Positions 51,986 to 60,315 of a stretch of 64,000 nt of DNA are shown here, in pieces (positions within the stretch are counted from its first letter, which is position 1; each line of letters opens with the position of its first letter). Source of the DNA: Mobiluncus porci (GTDB taxonomy: Bacteria > Actinomycetota > Actinomycetes > Actinomycetales > Actinomycetaceae). Location: the NCBI RefSeq assembly GCF_009695935.1, contig NZ_VUMY01000008.1, positions 53,232 through 117,231 of the forward strand, in the 5' to 3' direction. The position numbers and the translations under genes were made by a program. Under the pieces are notes generated by a model. That model made no database searches. It saw only the letters and a list, made by a program, of their open reading frames with translations, and was not told the origin of the DNA.

Positions 51986-52834
51986 TTAGATATCTTGATC
52001 CGCGAGCTCGCCGACCAGGGTGTAGAGTTCCGCATCGGTCATGGAGGCCTTCTGCGAAGCATTGAAGTCGTGGACAATCTCGCCGTGGTTCATCACGAGC
52101 ATCCGGTTGCCAAAGTTCAGTGCGTCTTTCAGATGGTGGGTGATCATCAAAGCGGTGAGCCCATTATCGGCGATGACCTTTGCGGTGTAGTCGAGCACCT
52201 TGCGCGCGGTTTTCGGATCGAGAGCGGCCGTGTGTTCGTCCAGCAAAAGCAGCCGCGGGGTCTTCAAGGTTGCCATAATCAGCGCTACTGATTGTCTCTG
52301 GCCGCCGGAAAGAACGCCTATCTCGGTGTCGAGACGGTCTTCCAAGCCGAGCTTGAGCGGGGCGAGGACACGACGAAACTCCTCGCGCTTCGCCTCGTTC
52401 ATGGAAATCTTGAAGCCGCGACCCTCCCCGCGTTTCGAGGACAGCAACAGGTTCTCCGCCACCGTCATTCGCGGGGCTGTTCCGAGTTTGGGGTCTTGAA
52501 AAATCCGTCCAATGAGCCCCGCGCGTTCCTCTTCCGGAAGCCTCGTGACCTCGGTTTCATCAATGACCACCCGCCCGGAATCAACCAGAATCGATCCGGC
52601 GATGACATTCAGTAGGGTCGATTTTCCGGCACCATTCCCGCCGACAATGGTGATGAAATCCCCCTCGGGAACCTCCAGGTTCACCCCGCGCAAAGCGCGA
52701 TAAGCATCGGCTGTCCTTTGATGAAAAGACTTCTCGATCTTCTCCAAATGCAAAACCGTTTTTGTACCTGACGTTCCAGTTGTACCGTTTGTTCCATTTT
52801 TGACCCGGCCGGTCGGGGTATGAGTTTCGCTCAT
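51986..52834 (-). CDS. ABC transporter ATP-binding protein (TrpZ/DUF534-system type)
   Basis: ATPase of the importer encoded at 51986-54853. Walker A GGNGAGKSTLLN near residue 65, Q-loop IFQDP, signature LSGGQRQSVALIM, Walker B LLLLDEHTAALDP and H-loop MITHHLKDAL. The methionine at 52834 overlaps the permease stop as ATGA and is taken as the start. The first 25 residues contain a glycine-threonine run (GTNGTTGTSGTK) encoded by a 9-base tandem repeat. The frame is open further upstream inside the permease gene. Confidence 0.9.
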   Translation of the reverse strand: MSETHTPTGRVKNGTNGTTGTSGTKTVLHLEKIEKSFHQRTADAYRALRGVNLEVPEGDFITIVGGNGAGKSTLLNVIAGSILVDSGRVVIDETEVTRLPEEERAGLIGRIFQDPKLGTAPRMTVAENLLLSSKRGEGRGFKISMNEAKREEFRRVLAPLKLGLEDRLDTEIGVLSGGQRQSVALIMATLKTPRLLLLDEHTAALDPKTARKVLDYTAKVIADNGLTALMITHHLKDALNFGNRMLVMNHGEIVHDFNASQKASMTDAELYTLVGELADQDI

Positions 52835-53739
52835 GATGCTAAAGCCACCTCCTTCAGGGCTGCTTGACGGGCTCTCCGCGCCGCGAAATACCTCTGCAAG
52901 GTCGGGATGGAGAGACACAGGCCGAGAATAATCGCGGAAAACAGTTTGAAATTGTTGGTGTCGAAGTTGAAACGCAGCACGAGGGCGAGTAAGAGTCGGT
53001 AGATGACTGAACCCACAAAAATCGCCAGCAGACGTATCGGCAAGGGGACATCTCGAATGACAACCTCGCCGATGATGATGGCAGCCAGGCCGATAACTAG
53101 AGAGCCGATGCCCATCGAGATGTCTGAATAGCCGTTGTCGGTCGCTACCAAGTAGCCCGAGAGCGCAATGAGGCCGTTGCCGAGCATGTAGCCCAAAAGC
53201 ATCATCTCGCTCGTGGAAATCCCGAGAGACTTCGCCATCACCGGATTGTCTCCCGTGGCGATCAGAGCCTGGCCCATGTCCGTTCGGAAAAAGAAACTCA
53301 AGGCCGCGACTGCCACGAGAACGACGATAATCCCGAGAACCAAGGTGTCAACATTGCGGGGGAGTCCAAGAGCGCCGAGCTGGGTTTTCAGAGTCGTTTC
53401 TGTTGCGATCGAAAGATTGGCCTTTCCCATGAAACCGAGGTTAATCGAGTACAGTCCGGTCATCGTGATGATCCCCGCGAGAAGCGAGTTGATGTGGGCC
53501 TTTGTAATCATCAAAGCGGTAATCGCGCCCGCGGCGGCTCCTATAAAGAAGACCACAAACAGTGTCATCAGTGGATTCATCCCGAGAACCAGCAACTGCG
53601 CTCCAATCGCCGCCCCCAGAGTGAAGGAGGCCTCGGTCGTGAGGTCGGCCTCGTTCAGGACGCGGAAGGTGATGTAGACACCAATCCCCATGACGGTCCA
53701 GATGGCGCCCTGCGACAAAGCGCTCAACAAGATTTCCAC
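52831..53739 (-). CDS. ABC transporter permease (branched-chain/TrpY-like)
   Basis: 302-residue membrane protein with about nine helices of the BPD_transp_2 type. It begins ILLSALSQGAIWTVMGIGVYITFRVL. Characteristic segments are LTTEASFTLGAAIGAQLL and IGSLVIGLAAIIIGEVVI. It lies between the binding protein (61 bases upstream) and the ATPase (ATGA overlap). Together they form a complete importer of the DUF534 class, known in firmicutes for tryptophan or related ligands; the substrate here cannot be read off. Confidence 0.88.
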   Translation of the reverse strand: MEILLSALSQGAIWTVMGIGVYITFRVLNEADLTTEASFTLGAAIGAQLLVLGMNPLMTLFVVFFIGAAAGAITALMITKAHINSLLAGIITMTGLYSINLGFMGKANLSIATETTLKTQLGALGLPRNVDTLVLGIIVVLVAVAALSFFFRTDMGQALIATGDNPVMAKSLGISTSEMMLLGYMLGNGLIALSGYLVATDNGYSDISMGIGSLVIGLAAIIIGEVVIRDVPLPIRLLAIFVGSVIYRLLLALVLRFNFDTNNFKLFSAIILGLCLSIPTLQRYFAARRARQAALKEVALAS

Positions 53740-53800
53740 AGTGTTGCCCTTTCCTCTTTTGAGTTTTTGAGTTTTCTATTCTTTCCCAAAACTCATTCGG

Positions 53801-54853
53801 CTAGTTGGTGTTTGCGGCGTCCTTGGCGGTGGCGGTCACGTCGGCGGGTAAGGTGATGCCGAGGCGTGTGGCCTGCTTCGAGTTGATAATGGTGTCAACT
53901 TTCTTCGTGAAGACGATGGGGTAGTCCTTCGCCTGGTTCCCCTCAATAAGGTCTGCCAAAACATTCGCCGTGTCCACGCCGATTTGGTGTTGGTTGATGC
54001 CGACTGTCGCGAGGCCACCGTCGGCCACCATCTTGTCCACCACGGGAAAAACCGGCACGTTATGGGCAGTCGTCGCCGTAATCAGGGTCGGCATGGCTGC
54101 CGCAATCGTGTTGTCGTTGGGAACAAAAATCATGTCCACATCCGCGGCAAGTTGCTCCGCGACCTGGGCGAGATCATTTGTTGTCGTGATGGTCGCCTCT
54201 TTCGCGCTCCATCCGTATTCCGGAGCAAGTTTCTTTGCTTCCGCCACGGCTTCGCCAACATTTTGCGAGGAGCTGGAATAAAGAATCCCGAGGCGGGTGG
54301 CCTGCGGCATAATCTTTTTCACCAAGTCGAGTTGAGCCTTCACCGGTGTTTGGTCAGAGACCCCGGTCACATTCACCCCGGGCTTGGCATTGTCCTTCAC
54401 TAAGCCGACGCCGAGCGGATCGGAAACAGCGGAAAGAACGACCGGCACAGAATTATGTGAGGAGTTGGCAAGCGCCTGGGCCGCAGGAGTGGCAATCCCG
54501 ACAAGATAGTCTTTCTTATCGGCCATGAACTGGTCAGCAATGGTTTTCAAGAGCGTTTGGTCGCCCTGGCCGTTTTGATAATCAATCTTGATATTTTCCC
54601 CGTCTGTGTAGCCGCGTTCTTTCAGGCCGTCGTAGACGCCTTGGCGGATGTCATCAAGGGAGGGGTGGCTCATCATCTGCAACAAGCCAATATTGACGAC
54701 TTTTGCGGGTTTAGAATTCGTTGCCACCGGAGCCGCTCCGGCGGGGGAAGTCGGAGCCGAGCAGTTTTGAGTAGACGTCATAAAAGGCATGCACACAAAC
54801 AGAGTGAACAGGCAGCCAACCAGGAAGGCGCCGAGTCCGGCGATCTTTTTCAT
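53801..54853 (-). CDS. ABC transporter substrate-binding protein (TrpX/DUF534 family)
   Basis: Periplasmic-type binding protein. The N-terminal helix (LGAFLVGCLFTLFVCMPF, residues 7-24) serves as signal or anchor; cysteines at 14, 21 and 31 make a lipoprotein start possible but no clear lipobox is seen. Family blocks are NIGLLQMMSHPSLDDIRQGVYDGL, GIATPAAQALANSS, PVVLSAVSDPLGVGLV and IFVPNDNTIAAAMPTL. GGAG precedes the ATG. First gene of the three-gene importer operon. Confidence 0.88.
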   Translation of the reverse strand: MKKIAGLGAFLVGCLFTLFVCMPFMTSTQNCSAPTSPAGAAPVATNSKPAKVVNIGLLQMMSHPSLDDIRQGVYDGLKERGYTDGENIKIDYQNGQGDQTLLKTIADQFMADKKDYLVGIATPAAQALANSSHNSVPVVLSAVSDPLGVGLVKDNAKPGVNVTGVSDQTPVKAQLDLVKKIMPQATRLGILYSSSSQNVGEAVAEAKKLAPEYGWSAKEATITTTNDLAQVAEQLAADVDMIFVPNDNTIAAAMPTLITATTAHNVPVFPVVDKMVADGGLATVGINQHQIGVDTANVLADLIEGNQAKDYPIVFTKKVDTIINSKQATRLGITLPADVTATAKDAANTN

Positions 54854-55138
54854 CTTCGTCTCCGATTCGTCATGATTAGTTACGAATGGCTACCTTACCT
54901 GGGGTATTGGTCAGTTGTCCACCACCTCGTCGATATTTGAGACAAATAGTCTCGAAATCCGAGACGGAAGGCGAGAAGGTGTTTCATTTCGGGTTTAAAC
55001 ATGATTGTCCCCACAAACTCAGGTGTGTCTTGATTTCGTTCTAAAATCTCGAGAAATCGACCGTTATAACCTACCAGAATCCTGAGCTAGGGCTCAGCGG
55101 TAAAAGGGCGTAGCCTCTCATTTTCAAAGGATTATTAC
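54854..55138. other. Intergenic region upstream of the ABC importer and the surface-protein remnant
   Basis: 285 bases between divergent genes. GAGAC/GTCTC (54939-54953) forms an inverted repeat with a five-base centre and could be an operator or leader hairpin. CCTGAGC/GCTCAG (55081-55096) is another short inverted repeat. No tRNA-like or riboswitch motif was recognised, and no consensus promoter can be assigned with confidence. Confidence 0.35.
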
Positions 55139-55445
55139 TTGCCTGAAATTTGTCGAGGAAATAGCGTATTTTTGCCTCTCAACAAGCGTGGCTGCATTTC
55201 GGCGTTTATTGGTGGGTTCAGTCTCATCGTCGCAGGTGGCGGTGTGTTTTACCCCCTTGGCGCTCGGCGAAACCAGTGCTGTTGACGGGGCTGTAGTCGA
55301 AAATCAAACGGTGGAATCCCCCAGCCACAGACGCAATCTTCGTTGGACGCGGGATAAACTCTGTCAGCAGAAACCCAGCCGGTAGGTACTCAGACGGAGC
55401 AGGTCCAGTCAGTGGGAACTCAGTCGGCGGGAACCCAAGCCTCTG
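55139..55445 (+). pseudogene. Decayed 5' part of an LPXTG surface-protein gene
   Basis: A TTG at 55139 with AAAGG upstream opens a frame whose residues ISAFIGGFSLIVAGGGVF look like a signal peptide. The likely continuation LALGETSAVDGAVVENQTVE is one frame away, the switch being at CCCCC near 55250. At a second CCCCC (55318-55322) the frame switches again to PQPQTQSSLDAG, then meets a TAA (55355). The repetitive TQPVGTQTEQVQSVGTQSAGTQ follows in that frame, and a further shift near 55480 is needed to join the long C-terminal frame. At least four lesions separate the signal peptide from the anchor-bearing part. Confidence 0.6.
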
Positions 55446-56411
55446 TTGAAACTAATACTTCCACACACAACGAACTGGAGAACTATCTCTGGAAGTGTCG
55501 GCAACGGCGGAGTGGAATACTCTTTGACTGTCATGGCAAACGGCGAGACCTGCACAGTTACTGGAGAAACCTACACTTGCAGGGTTTTCGCCTGGACTGG
55601 AGACAAGGTTTATGTTGTGGCCGAGAATAAAGGCGGGGAGACTCTCACCCAGTCAGTGACAATTCCCGAGAAATTCGACCTTATGAAGAAACAACTGGCG
55701 ACCGCGAAGTTCGTCTTTGGGGAAAACGATGTGATTTCCTTTACAGAAGATGACGTGAACTGCGTCGAAGGAGTTTGTTCGCTAAGCGCCGTGACACGCC
55801 AGGTCAATATCCCCGCAGAAGTCATAGGATATGCTCCCGAAGTTTACTTTGACGGGAAGAAAGCTGATGTAGATACCTCGTTATTCGTCGGGAAAGACGA
55901 ACAGTGTTTAGAGGTGCCGCCCACGACCCCGGGAGGCGGGAATGCCGATGTGCCACCGCCTGCGGTTCCGCCGCCTCCGCCAGCTCCTCCAGTAGCTCCG
56001 GCGCCGCCTAGCGCTAATCCCTCCACGGGAGGCGGCAACCTCCCCGGTGGATTTATCCCGACGTTCCCGACCGGTCCTATCGGTGGCGTGGTAGAGACTC
56101 CCTCAACTCCGATTTTGTCGCTTCCGCCGGTTGCAGGAACGAACACTCCGGCAAAGCCGACTCCGCCAGTGGCGGGTCTGCATACGACTCCGGCGGCTCC
56201 GGAAGTGAACGCGGCGCCTGTTGCCCCGCAATCGCCGGCGGCTCCCGTGGCGGTGGCCAAGCCGACGGCTCCCCGGGAGGCTTTGGCTCGGACCGGTGTG
56301 GAGTCCGGGGCACTGGCTCCGGTGGCGTTGGCGGTGTTTGCCGGCGGTTTGGCGCTTCTGGTTTTGGCGCGCAGGCGTGAAGAAAAGGCTCGCGGCAAGC
56401 ACGTGGCTTAA
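55446..56411 (+). CDS. C-terminal part of a sortase-anchored surface protein (LARTG)
   Basis: Long open frame without a ribosome site or signal peptide, so probably the intact 3' part of the decayed gene. Residues 15-150 look like a small beta-rich extracellular domain (GGVEYSLTVMANGETCTVTG). A proline/alanine/glycine-rich spacer of about 120 residues follows (PPPAVPPPPPAPPVAP). It ends in the sortase signal: LARTG, a hydrophobic helix (LAPVALAVFAGGLALLVLA) and the basic tail RRREEKARGKHVA. Translation could occur only by reinitiation at the TTG or by frameshifting. Confidence 0.6.
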   Translation: MKLILPHTTNWRTISGSVGNGGVEYSLTVMANGETCTVTGETYTCRVFAWTGDKVYVVAENKGGETLTQSVTIPEKFDLMKKQLATAKFVFGENDVISFTEDDVNCVEGVCSLSAVTRQVNIPAEVIGYAPEVYFDGKKADVDTSLFVGKDEQCLEVPPTTPGGGNADVPPPAVPPPPPAPPVAPAPPSANPSTGGGNLPGGFIPTFPTGPIGGVVETPSTPILSLPPVAGTNTPAKPTPPVAGLHTTPAAPEVNAAPVAPQSPAAPVAVAKPTAPREALARTGVESGALAPVALAVFAGGLALLVLARRREEKARGKHVA

Positions 56412-56423
56412 ACGCGGAGCAAA

Positions 56424-56475
56424 GGGGACGGTTTCTTTTTCGCATAGTGGAACGGAGCGAAGAGAAACCGTCCCC
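56424..56475. repeat. GGGGACGGTTTC inverted repeat (REP-like)
   Basis: GGGGACGGTTTC (56424-56435) and GAAACCGTCCCC (56464-56475) are perfect 12-bp arms with a 28-base centre (containing GTGGAACGGAGCG). It is the same family as the elements at 8342 and 60729. It sits 13 bases after the surface-protein stop and may serve as a bidirectional hairpin in the message. Confidence 0.75.
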
Positions 56476-56597
56476 GACGGCTGTTCCTCGACTCGCGGGA
56501 TTCGCGGCTTGGAAAAAAATGAAAAAACCACCCGAAATCCTACAGTCCTCCCGGGGGGGGCGATGTTGTGTTATAGAGTCGCAATTGGGAGGCAAAC

Positions 56598-58403
56598 ATG
56601 AAGGTGAACACTGTCCGGAAGTTTACGGCCACGATGATTCCTGCGCTCGCGGCAACGTGTGCTTTGGCTTTGGTCGGACCCGGGACGGTCTGGGCTGATA
56701 CTGGCGACTCGGGCTCTAACGAGGCAAGCATCCAGGAGCAAACAGAGATTCTCGCTGCTGGCCAATTCGCGAAGGTGCAAATCCAGGCCTTGCCACGCGT
56801 GGGCGGCGCTAATCGCTTTGAAACGGCGTCTTTGATAAGCAAGACGGTGTCCGAGGCTACCGGCGGAAACGTTATTGTAACGAGCGGTACAAACTTTCCA
56901 GATGGACTCGTGTCCGGATCCGTGGCAGGTAAGATTGGTGCCCCAATCCTGCTGACTGCTCAAGATTCGATTCCGAGCGAAACCGTTGCAGAACTCAAGA
57001 GGCTTCAACCCGGGAAAGTCATTGTTGCGGGCGGTTCGGGGGCTGTCTCTGATGATGTTCTTGATGAAATCTCGGAGCTCGTCCCCGACGCTAATGTGGA
57101 GCGCATTGCCGGGGTGGATCGTTACGAAACGGCGGCGAAAATCTCGCAAGCTTTTTTCCCTGACCAGGTTTCTCATGTCAGCCTTACTACCGGCGCCGAT
57201 TTTCCTGACGCCATCGTCGGTTCTGCGGGCGCAGCTCACGGTAATACACCGCTGTTGCTGTCTTCTCCTAGCGGTCTTCCGGAATCAACTAAGGCTGAGC
57301 TGTTGCGCCTAAAACCGCAGTGGATTTTGGTTATCGGTTCGGCCCTCTCTCAAAATGTCCTTGACGAGATTAAGGCGATTCTTCCGCAGTCGCAAACAGC
57401 GGTTTTTGGTGGAAAGAACCGCTATGAAACCGCCCTCAATGTGGCGCGCTTCTTTTGGGGAAACAATTTTTCGGAAGCTCTGATTGCTTCCGGAAGCAAC
57501 TTCCCTGATGCCCTGACCGGCGCCACCCTTTCTGAGGCGACCGGTGCGCCGATTCTGTTAAGTCGCACGAACTGTAATACTCGGGCGATTGTGGACGTTT
57601 TTAATGCGATTCCCGGTCGAACCTTGCTTGGCGGTCCGGGGGCAATGCCGGATGCTGCTTTAAGCGTAGTTTGCCCGACTTACACGATTCCTCCGCAATA
57701 TCTCCAACCGGTTGACCACATCACCCCAGTGCAAGGTACGAATGTTTTGACTCCCGGATGGAATGGGGTCAAGGTCGGCATTGTTCAGCAAAAACTTGGG
57801 CTGGGCTGGCGCTTCCAGACAATGAATTCCACAACGATTAGAGCTGTGCGGAACTTCCAGGCCAGAGCCGGATTGCCCGTGACTGGGATTGTCGACGAAG
57901 CCACTTGGAATGCCTTGGGGACTGGTTATCCCTGGAACGTTGACACTTACCAGGAGCAGCCGCGTCTTGGGCTAGAAGCCACCCGCGAGCAACGCGTTGA
58001 AACCATGATTGGCTACGCATACGAACAGCTCGGCACGCGTTACGTCTGGGGCGGAGCGGGGCCGCGGGAACAGGGATTTGACTGTTCCGGATTGGTTTTA
58101 CAGTCACTGTATGCCGCTGGAATTGATCCGCAGCCGATAAACGTTCTGCATCACGCGGAGCCGCTTTATCGCACGAGCCAGCAGCTTTACTGGCACAACG
58201 GATTGATGAGTGTGCCCTTCTCACAGCGGCAACGCGGGGATTTGGTCTTTATGGGAAGCGGCAACACCCCTTACCATGTTGCGCTTTACCTCGGCAACAA
58301 CCAGATTTTGGAAACCTGGAGCGTCGGGGCAAGGGCGTCGGTGACGAATATGTGGCGCTGGGGCAGGAAGTTGCTTCCGATTGTGAAGCGGCCTTTCCCG
58401 TAA
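56598..58403 (+). CDS. Secreted cell-wall hydrolase: three CWB_2 repeats, peptidoglycan-binding domain, NlpC/P60
   Basis: 601 residues. Signal peptide (FTATMIPALAATCALALVGPGTVWA). Three cell-wall-binding type 2 repeats begin with RVGGANRFETASLIS near 60, RIAGVDRYETAAKIS near 170 and VFGGKNRYETALNVA near 270; each has an SG.NFPDAL-like block. A peptidoglycan_binding_1 domain (VGIVQQKLGLGWR, TIRAVRNFQARAGLPVTGIVD) lies near 390-440. The C-terminal NlpC/P60 domain has the catalytic cysteine in GFDCSGLVLQSLYAAG and histidine in PYHVALYLGNNQ. GGGAGG precedes the ATG. It probably cleaves peptide cross-links or stems while held on wall polymers. Confidence 0.92.
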   Translation: MKVNTVRKFTATMIPALAATCALALVGPGTVWADTGDSGSNEASIQEQTEILAAGQFAKVQIQALPRVGGANRFETASLISKTVSEATGGNVIVTSGTNFPDGLVSGSVAGKIGAPILLTAQDSIPSETVAELKRLQPGKVIVAGGSGAVSDDVLDEISELVPDANVERIAGVDRYETAAKISQAFFPDQVSHVSLTTGADFPDAIVGSAGAAHGNTPLLLSSPSGLPESTKAELLRLKPQWILVIGSALSQNVLDEIKAILPQSQTAVFGGKNRYETALNVARFFWGNNFSEALIASGSNFPDALTGATLSEATGAPILLSRTNCNTRAIVDVFNAIPGRTLLGGPGAMPDAALSVVCPTYTIPPQYLQPVDHITPVQGTNVLTPGWNGVKVGIVQQKLGLGWRFQTMNSTTIRAVRNFQARAGLPVTGIVDEATWNALGTGYPWNVDTYQEQPRLGLEATREQRVETMIGYAYEQLGTRYVWGGAGPREQGFDCSGLVLQSLYAAGIDPQPINVLHHAEPLYRTSQQLYWHNGLMSVPFSQRQRGDLVFMGSGNTPYHVALYLGNNQILETWSVGARASVTNMWRWGRKLLPIVKRPFP

Positions 58404-58404
58404 T

Positions 58405-59451
58405 CTAAAACGTTGCGGTGTCGATGACGTAGCGGTAGCGGACTTTCGCGTCCACCACGTTATCCCAAGCCTCGTTGATCTTGTCTCCGGAAATAACTTC
58501 AATCTGTGGGGCAATATTATGCTCCGCGCAGAAATCCAGAACCTCTTGGGTTTTCGCGATGCCACCAATATTCGACCCTGCCAGAATCTTTTGTTGCTGG
58601 ACGATGCTGGACATGGCGAAGTCCTGGCGCTGCTCCGGCAAGCCCACGACTGCGACCACCCCTTGTGGCTTCACACAGGCCAGCAAATCATCGAGCTCGA
58701 CCCCGTCAGAAAGCGTCGAGACAATCAAGTCGAACTCGCCGCGCATTGAATCCCAAGTACCGTTCTCACTGGTGGGATGGAGCTCAACCGCGCCAAACCG
58801 CAAAGCATCGGCTTCCTTCGACCGAGTCCGTGAAATCACGTGAGTTTCCGCGCCCAGAGCCGCGGCAATCTGGACCCCCATATGGCCGAGTCCGCCCATT
58901 CCGACGATGGCAACTTTCTTCCCCGGCCCCGCGCCCCAGCGCGTCAACGGTGAGTACAACGTTATGCCCGCGCACATGATCGGCGCGGCCACATCGAGCC
59001 CAAGCGAATCAGGAATCCGACAGACATAGTCCTGCTCCACGGTAATCCCTTGAGAATATCCCCCGGCAGTCGGGAGGCCGTCACGACCGAGGTTGTTGTA
59101 GGTCCAGATTGTCCCACCATCAGTCTGGCAAAACTGTTCGAAACCGGCTTGACAAGTCTCACAATGCCCGCAAGAATCCACGAAACAGCCGACTCCGACA
59201 CGGTCACCCACCGCGAACTTTGTAACGTCCGTTCCAATCTTGGTGACAATGCCGGCAATCTCGTGGCCGGGGGTGAGGGGATAAATCGCTGGCCCCCATT
59301 CCCCGCGACCGGTGTGGATATCGGAATGACAGATTCCGGCGTACTTGATTTCAAAATATATCTCGGTTGGTCCGGGCTCCCGCCGTTCCAGGGTTACGGG
59401 GTGAAAGGACGAAGTCGGCCCGTCCATTGCGTAGGCTTTTACTGTAGTCAT
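58405..59451 (-). CDS. Zinc-dependent NAD(P)-alcohol dehydrogenase (YahK/CAD type)
   Basis: Medium-chain alcohol dehydrogenase. The catalytic zinc ligands are in GICHSDIHTGRGEWG and PGHEIAGIVTKIG. The structural zinc region (GVGCFVDSCGHCETCQAGFEQFC) has the four cysteines, and the nucleotide-binding loop GMGGLGHMGVQIAAALG is near residue 180. It resembles YahK-like aldehyde reductases that use NADPH. Two ATGs occur in tandem (59454, 59451) with AAGGAG in front; the second has better spacing. It lies one base from the convergent NlpC/P60 gene. Its in vivo substrate is not evident. Confidence 0.88.
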   Translation of the reverse strand: MTTVKAYAMDGPTSSFHPVTLERREPGPTEIYFEIKYAGICHSDIHTGRGEWGPAIYPLTPGHEIAGIVTKIGTDVTKFAVGDRVGVGCFVDSCGHCETCQAGFEQFCQTDGGTIWTYNNLGRDGLPTAGGYSQGITVEQDYVCRIPDSLGLDVAAPIMCAGITLYSPLTRWGAGPGKKVAIVGMGGLGHMGVQIAAALGAETHVISRTRSKEADALRFGAVELHPTSENGTWDSMRGEFDLIVSTLSDGVELDDLLACVKPQGVVAVVGLPEQRQDFAMSSIVQQQKILAGSNIGGIAKTQEVLDFCAEHNIAPQIEVISGDKINEAWDNVVDAKVRYRYVIDTATF

Positions 59452-59627
59452 CATCGGCTCCTTCGTTGATGTAGGGGTACAAGCAATTGAACCACATAGA
59501 TGAGAGAGTTCTGAACTGTATATCGGATCAAACTCGTGAAGATTTCGCCACCAACTCGGCTATAGAGGCTTTCGTGACGAAATCATCACGAGTTTGTTTC
59601 CCAAGTTCGGAAAACCGGGTTTCGACG

Positions 59628-60254
59628 TCAAAGGGTTTTGGCGACTTCTTGAACCACGTTCATGACTCCGGAAATCATGAGTTGGATGGCAATGGCAGCA
59701 AGCATCATGCCTGACAAGCGAGTCAGGACAGCGATGCCGGAGTTGCCTAAGAAGCGCATAATCGGGGTGGCGAAAAACATCGTGAGCCAGGAAAACGCTA
59801 AGACGAGCAGCGTGGCGAGGACTACGGCGATAATCGAGAGTACCCCGTGGCCGCTACTGTCCATCTGAACCATGAGTGCCACGATGGCACCAGGCCCTGC
59901 CAGCAGAGGGGTTCCGAGAGGAACCGCCGCAATGTTGAGTTCCCCGCCTTCGTTCCCCGGCTTCGATTCTTCGCCGGTCAGGAGCTGCAAGGCCACGATG
60001 AGGAGCAGCAGCCCTCCCGAAATCTGGAGCGAGGCGGGGGTGATTCCCAGCAGTCCGAAGAGTTTGAAGCCGAAAAACCCGAAAACCAGCAAAATCACGA
60101 AGGCTAGAGCGTTGGCTTGCCAAGCTACCAAGCGTCGCTTTGCGGGCGCGTAATGCGCGGTCAGGGACATGAAGACCGGAAGGTTCCCGAAGGGGTCAAC
60201 AATGACGAACATGATGGCGAAGGTGGAAACGAAGACGCCAATCTCGGCGGTCAT
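59628..60254 (-). CDS. MarC-family integral membrane protein
   Basis: Six-helix membrane protein of the MarC/UPF0056 family. Signatures are VIVDPFGNLPVFMSLT near residue 17 and PLGTPLLAGPGAIVALMVQ near 112. The start at 60254 has AAAGGAG nine bases upstream; the frame is open up to 60338, inside uppP. The function of the family is uncertain (early claims of a drug-resistance role were not upheld). It lies 61 bases downstream of uppP on the same strand and may be cotranscribed. Confidence 0.85.
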   Translation of the reverse strand: MTAEIGVFVSTFAIMFVIVDPFGNLPVFMSLTAHYAPAKRRLVAWQANALAFVILLVFGFFGFKLFGLLGITPASLQISGGLLLLIVALQLLTGEESKPGNEGGELNIAAVPLGTPLLAGPGAIVALMVQMDSSGHGVLSIIAVVLATLLVLAFSWLTMFFATPIMRFLGNSGIAVLTRLSGMMLAAIAIQLMISGVMNVVQEVAKTL

Positions 60255-60315
60255 TGCGGTTTTCTCCTTTCTTCCGGTGGGTGGTTGGCTTAGTTCAGCA
60301 GTTTTCGCGGTCTCG

